Notes under the pieces: model-generated
Seen by the model: the letters and a program-made list of their open reading frames with translations, nothing else
Database searches by the model: none
What the model was told of the DNA's origin: nothing
Made by a program: the position numbers and the translations under genes
Part shown: positions 22,936 through 34,694 of the stretch, one piece after another
Position numbering within the stretch: the first letter of the stretch is position 1
Layout: the number at the start of each line of letters is the position of its first letter
Origin: Euprymna scolopes
Taxonomy: Eukaryota > Mollusca > Cephalopoda > Sepiida > Sepiolidae
Assembly: GCA_024364805.1 (NCBI GenBank)
Contig: CM044488.1
Span: 42,511,213 to 42,575,212, forward strand
DNA: 64,000 nt
Direction of reading: 5' to 3'

Positions 22936-24235
22936 GGTGGATAGGGGGCACATGTCCTCACGTATCTCTCACATGCTAACTCCAAGAGTACTCCTGGGTA
23001 CTGGTCTCAGCAGGCTTGCCAAACCTTGTGAGGGGACGGTGCTGGTGCAGCACCGTTGGGTGGAGAGTTCACCAGACTGGACTAACGGTCAGGACTGAAC
23101 TCTGTTTAGAGTAACTTCCGTGCATCCATCACCAGGGCGAACCACCAAGGAGGAGGACTTCTGCTGCAGACCTCAGAGTGGAGCCCCATAAGCGGTTGGT
23201 TGGCATACAAGCTCCTGTCTTCGGTCCAGCTGTCTCGACCCTGTCTTGCTGCTGGACCAGGCTGGTTTGGGACGAGAGAGTGAGGCTGGCTCTGCGCAAA
23301 CCAGCTTCACTTTAAACAAATTCCCAGCACATGTCATCCATCACCTCCCCCCCTCAAGTCCTGTGGCTTTTGGCGAGCGACAAAGCATTTTGTATGCAGA
23401 ATGCATACAAAACCCATATTGAATATCCATTCTCCAAACTAAAGAAAGACATATGGATAGGTGTGGGTACACTGGAAGTCGTAGCCGCAAACCTGAACAC
23501 AGGCGGCTCAGGCCATAATGTCGCTCCCCATTAACGGGAGCGGAAATGGAGTTTGGCAGCCGTCTGAGTGTCTGAGCAGCCCTGTTTAGGACAGCATTGC
23601 TCACCCCCGTGGCATTGGGAACAGGATAGAAAAGGTGCCCCAAACATTGCCTGCTCCACTATATCCTGGCTGGCTTACCGTGGTCAGTGGGAACCCTAAT
23701 AATGCGGTTGAATTAAAGAAAAAATAAATACCTATCAAGATTGCAACATGGAATGTTCATACACTTTTGGACAGAAATAACCTAGACAAACCACAAAGAC
23801 GCACTGCCCTCATTGCAGGTGAACTCGCCAGGTACAATATTGACATTGCTGCTCTAAGTAGAACAAGACTGGCAGGTGAAGGTGAAATTAATGAAAGAGG
23901 TCAGGGCTACACCTTCTTTTGGAATGGTAGAGGACCTGAGAAGAGGCATGAGGCAGGAGTTGGCTTTGCAGTGAAAAATGCACTTGTGAGTAAACTGGCT
24001 GGACCTCCAAAAGGAGTGAATGATCATCTAATGACACTGAGACTCCCTCTCTCAAATGGAAAGAAGTTTGCTACTCTTGTCAGTGCATACGCTCTTACGA
24101 TGACAAACCTTGATGACATCAAGGACAAGTTCTACGAAGACTTGAATAACATCATAGGTGCAAACACCAATTCCAGAGAAACTCATCATTCTTGGTGATT
24201 TTAATGCACGAGTAGGCTGTGACAGTGCTGCTTAG
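22936..24235 (+). mobile_element. RTE-type LINE 5' part with endonuclease
   Basis: A GC-richer leader (22936-23740) is followed by an apurinic-endonuclease domain of the 'craniofacial development protein 2-like' kind: KIATWNVHTLLDRNN, then NIDIAALSRTRLAGEGEI, then GYTFFWNGRG, and after a frame change near 24165 ILGDFNARVG. In active relatives the second motif reads ALSETRLA; here Arg replaces the catalytic Glu. A TAG follows soon after the GDFN motif. The copy is dead. It ends at about 24235, where a fragment of the same family begins on the other strand. Confidence 0.85.
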
Positions 24236-24245
24236 GAAGGTGTTA

Positions 24246-24609
24246 TAGGAAAACATGGTATTGGAAAATGTAATAGCAAAAAATTGCCGCTTTCTTTATA
24301 TATCTCAGCTGGGATAGAATCTGAGCCAAGCGCTTTCCCAGTGGACAGCAAATGGATTGATTTCTCAGTCCCTTCGAGGGTTGGGAGTTCATCCAATTCC
24401 TCGTTTATGGTAATTTGGGGGAGGCTGTCAATAGCCTCATCACTGATGATAGAGGGACGGTTTAGTACACTTTTAAAATGCTCCGCCCATCTTCTCAGGA
24501 TCACGTGTTTGTCAGCGAGGAGAGTGGATCCGTTTACACTGAGGAGAGGTGATGATTTGGATGGAGTTGGACCATAAATTTCCTTGAGACCATCATAGAA
24601 ATTTTTCAT
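24246..24609 (-). mobile_element. RTE-type LINE fragment (endonuclease-RT linker)
   Basis: An open minus-strand frame of 125 codons with the linker typical of this LINE family: FYDGLKEIYGPTPSKSSPLL, then RWAEHFKSVLNRPS, ending at GKALGSDSIPAEIYKE, which is the first RT block. It faces the endonuclease fragment tail to tail. The family would have the two parts in one orientation, so an inversion or a second insertion is required. Confidence 0.85.
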
Positions 24610-25540
24610 GTCGTTCCTATCTTATTTATTTTCTTTATGGATTATACTTCCAAAATAAACTATTAAAGTTGTTTTAAAAGTAATAGAAATATTTTTTTTT
24701 TAAACAGTAATGAATTTTCCGAACTCAATATTTTTCAATTTTTAAAACTTTAAAAATCTATCAAAATTTTTCTATTGATTCTATTTTTACGATATTTTCA
24801 GGGTCAATGTGAAATTTCATGTTCTTTCCAATAAACCGAATATAATATTTTAGACAAACGTTTTTTTTTTAAATTCACGCCCCCCCCCCATTTTCAAGTT
24901 TCTATTAAAAAGTAAATAATTAATTTACTCACCGAAAAGTAAATAATTAATTTACTCACAAATTGAAGAGAAAAGGTCAATAAATAATATATTCAAATTT
25001 AAAACAAAAAAAACGTAGTGTTTTTTTAGAATTTTACCTGTAAAGTTTGAAGTTTAAAACCGTTTTTTAAAACCACGTTATTTGTTTTTTCTTTTTTTTT
25101 TAATGGAACCTTAGTCCTTGCTCCTTTAATTGAAAAAAAAAATTAGGGCTTGAATTACATTTTTCGAGTAGTTATAAGCTTGGAAATACAGGGGGTCGAA
25201 TAATTCACGCCTCCCATTTTGAAATGTCTATTAAAAAGTAAATAATTAATTTATGTACCAAAGTGTTATATATCACAAATTGAAGAGAAAAGGTCAATAA
25301 ATAATATATTCAAATTTAAAACAAAAAAAAAGAACTGTTTTTTAGAAATTTACCTGTAAAGTCCGAAGTTTAAAACCTTTTTAAAAAAAAAAACATGTTG
25401 TTTTTTTTTTTGTTTTTTTTTTAATGAAACCTTTAATTGAAAAAAAAATTAGGGCTTGAATTACATTTTTCGAGGAGTTATAAGCTTGGAAAGATGGGGT
25501 GGAATTATTCACTATTTACACGAAATTTCTGACACACCTA
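24610..25540 (-). repeat. AT-rich dispersed repeat, copy 2, internally duplicated
   Basis: Inverted relative to 780-2335. Within it about 24890-25190 and 25200-25500 are tandem copies (AAATTGAAGAGAAAAGGTCA, AATAATATATTCAAATTTAA, then the TTTACCTGTAAAGT block and the TTAGGGCTTGAATTACATTT block). No coding capacity. Confidence 0.7.
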
Positions 25541-25976
25541 GAGCTACGATACCATTTCCATTTTTTTTTTTAAATTTAAAATAAACTAAAATATTTCACT
25601 TTTTATAGCGAATCGAATTGTGTTACTTAAATATGACATTAATTTTTTAAAAATTCTTTTACAATAATTATTTTTATATATATTTACTACCCCCCACCTC
25701 TTCCCAATGTAAACATCATTTTTGTGAAATGGTAAATGTCGGCGCGTTACTTACGGAAAAACGATTAATTTAAACTGCAGAAGCACCTGTTAATTGAATA
25801 ATCCTCCCCCCCAAAAAAAGAACGAAAGACATAAAAATTGGCAAATGTGTATTTCAACGGTGTAAATTATTTGACAGACAAAAATTTATAAAACACATCA
25901 TCAAACTCCAAGGCTGAAATAAAACCCGGAAAAATTTAATTTTTATAATTTTTTCAACATTTTCTATTAGACTAAA
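25541..25976. other. Unassigned AT-rich DNA
   Basis: Nothing recognised apart from short homopolymers. Confidence 0.4.
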
Positions 25977-26110
25977 TGCATGACAATCGAGGCTGCTATC
26001 TTGTTTGAAAAATTTGGCCTTCCTAAGATCTGCCAGATTGGCCTTTTTGAGGCCAAATTTGGCCTTTTTTTATGCTCTTGCATGAGAATGTGAGAAATTG
26101 ATTTCTCACA
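25977..26110 (-). repeat. GGCC module, copy 1, plus 22-bp palindrome
   Basis: Contains repeated GGCC words, including the palindrome GGCCAAATTTGGCC (26051-26064), and matches 36118-36216 in inverted orientation (CAAGATAGCAGCCTCGATTG on the other strand). At 26089-26110 is a perfect palindrome TGTGAGAAAT-TG-ATTTCTCACA whose arm equals the first bases of the adjacent BEL/Pao LTR. It abuts an LTR in both copies. Confidence 0.7.
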
Positions 26111-26150
26111 TCTCAATTTCCTCCCTGCAGAGGCAAAAGAATCCACAAAT

Positions 26151-26763
26151 ATAAAAGCCATGCCTTTCAAACTCAAAATTTATTCAAATGTAACAGCAAT
26201 GAAAGTGTATTGGTTATGGTATTGCCCATTCGCAAAACGGTGGCCCGATTTGCCCCCATACGCATGGAGCCTTTAGTTCGAATTCCTATTGTCGGAATGT
26301 TAGTTCATTGTTCCTCGAAAGGATCCATGAATGTTCATGGTGAACTCGGTGGGAGTGATGGCGCCTATAATTAGGCATAATGTAAGCCCCTTGAGACTCA
26401 AGATGAATTGAGATAAGATCCAATATTTGGTAAATAAACATGCAGAACAGTTCTTGAATATCATCCTCAATTAGGATAAATTCAGCAGCATAAGTAGTCT
26501 CTGCTTGTAGAGATGTGGTCCTTTGTTCACTAACTGTTTGGTGTTTATGAAGGAATTGTCTTAGCTCCCTCCAGTGGCAGCTGCTGGGTTTTGAGTCTAT
26601 CCCGATGCCGAGCTTTGTCTAGACTGAAAAAGAAAGCATGATACAAAAGCGTGCCAGGTCAATCACTTGACACATTCAAATTTAAACCAATGACAGCTGA
26701 CCACTAATGTGTGGGCGGACAAACAAGAAAAGATGGCTGCCGTATATGGAATTTCTCTCATAC
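26151..26763 (-). repeat. BEL/Pao fossil, 3' LTR
   Basis: A direct repeat of 34695-35337, about 95% identical by eye. On the element's strand it starts TGAGAGAAATTCC and ends near GATTCTTTTGCC. It may extend further on both sides, since the right-hand LTR looks cut at its outer edge. Confidence 0.8.
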
Positions 26764-27069
26764 TGCCAAGGAGGAGAGGAAAAAGTAATGGATAATCATT
26801 ACTTTTTCCCAAACACAAATTAATTAATAAAATGGTTGGATAAACGACAAATAGCAAGTTAATCCAATAAACATAAGTTTTAACTCAGACAGATTTATAA
26901 TTTCGATGTTTTAATTCAGTTAAATTTTTTAACCTTAATATGTTTGTTGACAATTCAGATTGAGATTCAATAATTATAACTTTAATTCAGTTAAATTTTC
27001 TTAATATTAATATATGTGTACCACTGTTGTCAATTTTCAGATTAATCTTCAAAATTCTCATGCATCCAG

Positions 27070-27953
27070 ACATTAGCTAATTTCCATTACAGACTGACCT
27101 GAGGAGCTTCATCCTTACAATTAGAACAAAGCCACTCCCCTAAGGTATCTTGCTGATTAACTTCTATGCAGCTAAAATGGTATCAGCTGTCACAAGAATC
27201 GCAGCACACCATTGGTGATGTCCCATCATTAGAAACAGAACAGGTTGGACAGAAAAAGAGACCTCCTTCTTCTATAAACTCAGTTGATGCAATATCATCA
27301 TTACCCTTAATTTCCAAGGGCACAAGATTTTTTAAGGAATGGACCTGTTTGCACCCATCCTTAAGAACAACCGCGAAACGAATATTATTTTCGCTTCCAG
27401 TAATTAATTTAATTATTTTACCAAGATTCCAAAATTGTCTAGTTTTGTTGGGAGTCTTAATAAGTATTATCTCTCCAACAGATAACTTGGGGGCACAATT
27501 GTCATTTATTGCCTTTTGCACATCAGAAAGTTCAGTCAGAAATTCAAAATAATCCAACTTTCTTCTGCCCAATAGTTTCCTCAAACATTGCTTGACAGTT
27601 TTAATTAGTCTCTCCCAGGCTCCCCCTTGCCAGGCAGGGTAAAGGGGAATTGTTCGATGGACAATGTGAATGGATTTAAATTTTTCCTTCAGCTCGTCCG
27701 ATTCAAGCACATTCGATAACAATACTCCGGGCTCAACAAAAGATTTCACGTTATCGGAATATACATGCATAGGGATACCAAATGAATTGGTAAACCTAAC
27801 AAAGGCCAGCATGAAAGAGCGAATGCTCATGTCCAGCAATAATTCTAAGTGAATTGCATGCAAACTCATGCATGTAAAGTAAATATAAGTAAATATGTAC
27901 ATTTTAACTTCCACCCCTCTAACCTTTATGGAAAACTGACCGGTGAAATCCAC
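27070..27953 (-). pseudogene. BEL/Pao integrase region with C-terminal PHD-type finger (fossil part)
   Basis: The integrase core shows MDFTGQFSIKV, VYSDNVKSFVEP, then LYPAWQGGAWERLIKTVK, the usual D..D..E region of BEL/Pao. It is followed by VGEIILIKTPNKTRQFW and LKDGCKQVHSLKNLVPLEI. Beyond that lies a cysteine-rich C-terminus with FFCPTCSVSNDGTSP, CCDSCDS, YHFSC and a WLCSNC ending. The order C..C, C..C, H..C, C..C and the spacing are those of a PHD finger. It resembles the module at 38160-38459. Part of a broken element. Confidence 0.75.
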
Positions 27954-29794
27954 ACCGACTTATTTAAATGGATGAACAAGGTTCACCCTATGAGTAGGCA
28001 ATACTGACACTGCAGGTGCCTTACAAGGCAGAGTATTTATTTATATTTTTACATGCAATGCAAGTACGCACAAAGGCTTTTATAGCTTGTCTACCCTGAG
28101 AGATCGAAACCCCAGACAGCCTTAACTTACTGAGGGTTGAATTAACCCCCCATGTGGCAACAGTTAAGATGAGCTTCCTTAATCGCCAGTTTTGTTAAAT
28201 AATGATTTTTTCCCAACAAAAGGGGAAACTTGACCTCAAAGGGCAGAATATCAGAATTCTGTATCCTACCTCTGGTTCTAATTAACCCATCTTTATCATG
28301 GAATAACCCTAAGGCAGTTACCCTAGGGGGAGGCACTTTGCCGGAAGGTTGTTTCAAGTAACCTAGTTCATGAGAGAGCGTCTCCATTTGCATATTAGCA
28401 AATAGCAATAATTTGGCCCTATTAAAATTGTCAGCACTAAGGTGATGTAACAAATCATAAAATTTCAACACTTTTTCTAAGACGCTGATTGCCTTAGATA
28501 AGCTGGAATACCTTGTAATATCCAACGGGAAGGTATTTTCAGAAGGACATGTCTCCTGAGAGTACAAACATGATACAATTTTTTTATTAGTTTCGTTTAG
28601 GCAAGGTAAGGGTGAGATTGGCCAATCAATGCCATCTCTATTGAGCAATTTCGGGCCATACATCCAGAAATTGAATAACTGGGAAAATTTAGAAGTGTTG
28701 ATACCTCTAGTTAGAAGATTTGCCGGATTTTCCGCTGAAGAAACATATTTTAATTTCAGTAGAATGCCAAATTTAATATTAATATCTCCTGAAAATTTTT
28801 TGATCTCTGCGATCCTGTTTTCAATGAATATATTTTTCTTGGATCCTTTACCATTCATGACCCACGAGAGGGCAAACTGGGAATCAGACATCAGGAAAAA
28901 TTATCAATGTTAAGGGGCTCCAGAGCACCTGAAACCTAAGGGGCTACCTTAAGGGCTAAATAGCCAATAGTTTCAAAGTGGGGAGTGACTTCCCTTTAAT
29001 TGGGGCCACTCTGGCCTTTGCGAACAACAGAGAACAATTCACTCCCTGTTTCGCATACAGGGTGAATTTGTACGCGTTTTTCGACGCGTCACAGAAACAA
29101 ATAAATTCGGCAGACTGATTTTCTGACACTACATGCCTGGGAAATTCAAACTTCCCCAAGTCATTTAGATCCTTGGCATGGATTTGCCACAGCTTATTGA
29201 GCTCTTCGGGTATCCGCTCATCCCACGACAACTTGCTTTTTCAGATCGAACTGACAATGGTCTTCCCCTGTATCATGACGGGGAGAAACATAGATAAGGG
29301 GTCATATACTCCTGATATTTGCGAAAGAATCCCCCGTTTGGTATTGACCTCAGGGTCCACTAAGGTGGGAGAAAGTTTGAACGTGTCTCAAATAGGATCA
29401 TATAGGTATCCCAATACCTTCTCAAAGGCTGGGAAGGGAGAGGAAATAGTTTCATCCTCCAACATTTTATCTTGTATCTTAGAACAATTAGAATTGCAGG
29501 ATCGTAACTCGAATCCTGCCTATAACAGTCTGCTACGAACATTATTATAAATAGCAAGTAGGGATTCTCCATCACAACTGGTAGTGACAAGATTATCCAC
29601 ATAAAATTTGTTGGAAATAACATGCAATGCTGCATCCTTTGCATATTTTTCCGCATGCAATTTCAAAATGAAGTTCAGAATGAAGGGGCTAGCGTTGAAC
29701 CCAAATATAATTGTTTTGTACTTGTATGTACATAATTTGCCACCCTTTTTAAGGAAAAAGCAAAATCTGTTTTTATCCTCTTCCGATTTAAGGT

Positions 29795-31081
29795 ATTTAT
29801 TTGCTTCCCCATCAAAACAAATTAGGTACAAGGCTGTTTTTAATGTGGGGTAAAAACCATCTCCCCTAAAAGTAGGCAAAAAGGGGGCACTTTGGTTACC
29901 AAAAATAATAATTGTCCCAGTATATAGAATTTCCCCTCCATTGACTGGCACAGATTTTTTTTTTTTTTTTTACACAGTGATCACCACTTATCAAGGCCTG
30001 GAAGCCACTCAGGGATAAGGGTTATTACAAGTACATTACGTTAGTGTGGAGATTTAATGAAGTGTTTACTTAAGGGGGTGGCTCATTAGGAATTTGTTAA
30101 CGTTGGACTTGAAGACATCCAAGTTGTAGTCCGGTGGGAAGCAGGCAGATGGAACATAGTTCCACAGGCGTGCAGTTCTAAGAAAGAAGCTTTGTTCATG
30201 GAATCCGCGTTTTGATTTAGGCACAGATATAGAGTGGGGGAAATTTTTCACAGTGGATTCAGCTAGACGGGTGTTTTTCGTGAAAGATTGGCGAGGGGGG
30301 ACCAGAGATTGGAGTTCAGACGAGCACCTACCATGGAAATAACGATAAAACAAGGATAGGCTCGCAACGTCTCTTCTGTGGGAGAGAGGTTGCAGGGTAG
30401 AGAAAAGGGCATCCCCCCACTAAGCCACGAAGTCTATTTTGTACTCTGTCAAGGCAGGATAGGCTGTTTTTGGCAGCTCCTGCCCAGATATGGCAACAGT
30501 ATTCCATCCTTGGACGTACTTGGCTTTTATATAGATAGAGAATTGCATCAGTAGTGAGATATCTTCTGGAGCGGTAGAAGGATCCCACCATCTTTCCAGC
30601 GACCTTGGCAACAGACTTGATGTACGTGTTCCATTTCAGATCAGGAGTAAAGGTCAAACCCAGAAGCTTGTCAAAACACGGGGCCTCACCCAGACGAGAG
30701 CCATCCATCACAATTGATGCCAGATGGGGATCAGAGTGTTGATGATGTAAGGATAGGAGTTTGGTTTTGGTTTAAGTGCAGCATCAGCAGAACAGATACT
30801 AAACTTTGATCCCGGCCCGAAAGCCAAGAAGTATTTATTTGCTTCCCCACTGAGCAAATTAGGCACAAGGCCGTTTTTTAATGTGGAGAGAGAGGGAGGG
30901 GGAGGGAAAAGGGGACCAGCTCCCGATGAGTGGGAAATGGGAGCTGGATAGTGACAATTGGTATGAAGAGTTGCCCCTACATTGACCAAGGTCTTATAAT
31001 GGTCTTTGCTTGCAGTATCTGTCAGAACAGATCCCGGCCCGAAGGCCGAGAACAACAGAAAAAAGGCAAGCCTCTTTTCTA
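29795..31081 (-). mobile_element. Composite block inserted in the BEL/Pao reverse transcriptase
   Basis: The same 23 bp occurs at 29772-29794 and 31082-31104, flanking the block like a target-site duplication or a recombination junction. Inside are two related pieces, 29798-29950 and 30765-31070 (TATTTATTTGCTTCCCCA, AAATTAGG.ACAAGGC, TTTTTAATGTGG), with a LINE between them. The same pieces recur at 55640-56130 without any BEL/Pao sequence, so this is a separate dispersed repeat. Class unknown. Confidence 0.6.
29956..30722 (-). mobile_element. LINE, longest 3' copy (family L)
   Basis: A T-run at 29956-29971 marks the poly-A tail on the minus strand. The minus-strand frame at 30328-30711 reads LGLTFTPDLKWNTYIKSV and RPRMEYCCHIWAGAAKNSL, the C-terminal reverse-transcriptase/thumb region typical of CR1/L2/jockey-type LINEs. 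A second frame (30066-30353) gives the C-terminal end FFLRTARLWNYVPSACFPPD. The two frames overlap near 30330-30350, so at least one frameshift is present. 5'-truncated and nested within the block at 29795-31081. Confidence 0.85.
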
Positions 31082-31684
31082 TTTATCCTCTTCCGATTTA
31101 AGGTGAATTTGTAAAAAGGCCTTCCTTATATCACTTAGAAGGACATATTCGTTTTTTCCTGAATCCCAGCAATAAATCCAATAATTTAGCAGTTAAGTTC
31201 ATACCCATGTAGGCAGCATCATTAATTGATGTCCCTTCTCGACTTTTCAGGGAGCAGTTAAACACGGGACAAATTTTTGTCGTCACTCCAGGTCACTCCT
31301 TAATAACAGGTCTATGTGGAACCCAAATATAATCTTCATACTTCCCAGGTGGGACAAAAAACTGCTCCACAATTCCACATTCCTCATAATCCTCAAACAC
31401 TTGGAGGTACTCATTATACATTCCCTTCCTTTCTAAGGACTCTGCCACTCTTTCCATTACCTTTAAGGAAGTCACAAAGTTACTTTTTACCTGTGGGAGT
31501 TTATCATGATGCTATAGTAAATTTACATAGTATTTCCTCTCCTCCCATACGATGGAGTCTTTAAACTCTTCTATCTTCTCCTTGTCCATGGCCGATAACT
31601 TAACCTCTTCATCGATTCCTGATGAGTTGAGAGTGAGCAAAATCTCTACCCCTCGTTCAACTGTAGATTCGGAGAAGAAAGTCT

Positions 31685-33217
31685 TCATCCGTCCTCATAA
31701 GAGAGAGTCGGATTTAGAACAGAATTGATTAAATAGCTCTTGCACTGAGGAAGGGATTTCACAACGCTATTAAAGGGAGGTGACTCTACCAAATCTTTAT
31801 TAAAAAAATGTTGGCTTTCGCCAAATGGAATTATGTAATCCCCATGTTGCCATGCGTTGCCATTAAGACACTCAACTAATCTGAGATTATTTAATTTACT
31901 CAGAAGGTCCAAACCAATAATCCTTTTAATAGGAGTTCTGTTTAGATTCTTATAACTGGGACAGAGCCGGAATCCTTCTTGAGATAAGTTATTGACAACT
32001 TTATCGAAATTATCAACATCGAATTTTAAATTCAAATCCCTGGAAAATAGCACTGTAAATTTAAAATGATTTTGATCACCTAATTTTATAGATATATTGT
32101 ACTCCTGCAATCTCAAGGAGTCACTGCCAAGCAATGTGTTCACAGCCATATCAATCTTCTTGTGGTTTATGGTTTTAGCAGAACACAATTTAAATAGAAT
32201 TTCCTGGGCGAAAAACGATCGTTGACTCCCAGTATCAATCAAACAGAAAAAATAGATCGGTTGTCCATGTGCTTTCATTGATATTCTAAGGACAGGAAAG
32301 ATACTGTTTTGTTGCTCAGAATATGTTGTTTGACCCACAAAGGACTTATTTCCCTTAGGACACATAACACTAAAATGGCTTTTCAAACCACAGACTGCAC
32401 AAGGGGAAGAAAATCCTTTACTTCCATGACAAACTGCATCTGAGTGTTCACCCAGATACCAAGTACATAATTTTAACTGCTTAGCTCTTCGGCATTTCGC
32501 ATCGAAGGAAGAAAATTTACTACAGTTCTTAATCGAATGATCTGTAGCTTTGCACAGCTTATATAATAAAGTGGTCTTCACCCCACGTGGGGAAGAAGAC
32601 ACCATATTGGATTTCATCTTAGGTGAAGAAGGCGTCAATTTTGGCACACAAATATCCCGCCGAACATCGAGCGGGGCGGCTAATAAATATTCCGTAATTT
32701 CAAACACATGGGACATAATATTATTCAGAGAAGGGAATCTTTCACCACTTCTACTCATCAATTCTCTCCTTATAACATTAGGACATTTAGCAAATAATAT
32801 GTGGGCTATCAATACCCCTGAGGTTCCACTCTCAGCAAAGAAATCGGTCACATAGGACTTGTCAAGTTCGGTGAAATCTCTCTTAATTTTTTTGAGAAAT
32901 TACTTCAAAATTTTTAAATTCGTTATAAAAGACAGAGAAGGAATAATTTCCTCAAAAATTCGATTTTTAATCAAATGAGGATTTAAATATTTTTCCCTTA
33001 ACAATTTCAGGGCTACATCATAATTATCTGATGTTACATCTAGACTGGAGATTATATCAAATGCATCCCCATCCAGTTTTGATTTAAGCACTAACAGTCT
33101 GTCAGCCTTATTTAAATTATCAATACAAAATTCGAATTTGTTCAGAAATGTTCTGAACGAAAACTTATCATCTATGGACGTTCCGGAAAACCTTGGACAG
33201 TCCATTTTCACTGGCAT
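31685..33217 (-). pseudogene. BEL/Pao gag and aspartic protease region (fossil part)
   Basis: The gag part (about 33217-32900) resembles the DUF1759 family: MPVKMDCPRFSGTSIDDKFS, then ADRLLVLKSKLDGDAFDII. The following part has cysteine-rich knuckle patterns (KLCTWYLGEHSDAVC, CAVCGLKSHFSVMCPKG) and the DUF1758-type aspartic protease with CLIDTGSQRSFF. Nothing further is inferred, as the element is a broken fossil. Confidence 0.8.
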
Positions 33218-33297
33218 AACTGTCGAAGGTTGAATAACTTGAGGGGCATCTAATTTTAATTTTAGCTACAATTTCTCCTCTTCTGGAGTCTTGATTA

Positions 33298-33506
33298 CAG
33301 GGTGGCCCAAAAAAAAACAAAAAATAGAAAGTATATCTAGAACATATGCTGTAGAACCGAGAAAAAAATGCCAAAGACCCTTGTGTTTTGATGTGACGTT
33401 TTACATATAATAAACTAGTTATGACCAAAGTTTTATTTCATTTGGGCAAAACACTAAGAAACGGGGCCTAATTAGAGTTGGGGCCCGGTTTATTTGGGTC
33501 ACCCTG
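33298..33506. mobile_element. mariner-type MITE, TA target
   Basis: Ends CAGGGTGGCCCAAA (33298-33311) and its near-perfect reverse complement TTTGGGTCACCCTG (33493-33506), flanked by TA on both sides (33296-33297 and 33507-33508). The 209-bp length, TA duplication and CAGGGTG.CCAAA end are characteristic of Tc1/mariner-derived MITEs. Inserted upstream of the BEL/Pao gag region. Confidence 0.85.
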
Positions 33507-34694
33507 TAGAATGAGATCTATCAGATCGCCCAAGTTCCTTAACCAAACTCTAATTACTGCTTCTTGGGACCTGAAAAAATCTGGTGGAGGGTCGTTAACT
33601 TCTAACCACTTCACAGCACGATTTATGCGAAGCCTTTTGGCCTCTCATTTAGATATTAGTTTCTTTAGGGACATATTTCGTCCCTCGGGAACAATTAATA
33701 GAATAACAGAGACATAATTATCTGCAAATATTAAGGTGGTAAAAACGCCAATATTATTCCAAAATGGAATTATCATCACAAATAATCCCCGTTAACGAAG
33801 TGGCCCCCCTCCACCAGCGATTAATCTACCCCAAAATTAGGGCGAATGCTCTAGAAATATGAACAAGTTACACCTTTATAACTGAATTCGAAATTCCCGA
33901 GCTACACCAAGGATGCTTGAAAAAATGGGGGGGGGGATTAAACCCTTTCCTGCCCACTAAATTTTTTTTAAAAAATAAATTTCAACTCACAATATCATTT
34001 GAAAAACTGACAACAGAAGCGCAAAATGTTCAATGTGTACATTAAACATGGCATCATAATTACAAATCAAACATTAGTAATCTCAATTCAAATTAATCAA
34101 TTTAAAAATCAAATCAATATCCAATGCGTGAAGATAAACATATTCAAACATAGTGACTTTCACATTCAAACATTTAAATTACGGAAACAAAATCATTAAC
34201 GATTTCTTTACACCTGTTTTTTTTTCATGCCTACAGAATTTGAACTGAAGTTTTTTTTTTTCCAATTTAGTCATGCAAATGATCCACGTGGGATCTTCAA
34301 TTGAAAAACATGCAATTATATACGCTAGTAACTTACAACCCCAATTTCAAGGTCCAATTAAATTATTATCACAATTTCAAATGTAAGAAGAAATCCAATA
34401 TTTTTTTCTTACTTACTTTTTTAAGAGTGCAAACATAGCGCCAATTAAAACTTATATCAATGTCTTATTAGTTTTTAGCGACAGAAGTTACATTAACGAA
34501 ATAAATTACTTTTCTGATTTAACGAAACAGAAAAAAAATATTTTATCTTTTCCTTCTTTCTTTTGAGTTAACGAACTACGGTTTCTAAGAATTATGTTAA
34601 AACTTATCACCAATAATTTGCTCAAATTATGGAAAAAATCTGCTTGTCTTAAATCAAGAATTTGCACAAATTATATAAAACTAATCAGTACGTT

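Noticed and set aside
22936-24609. Single LINE insertion with twin-priming inversion
   Set aside because: Twin priming places the inverted 5' part before a sense 3' part with a tail. Here the order and strands are the wrong way round and there is no tail.
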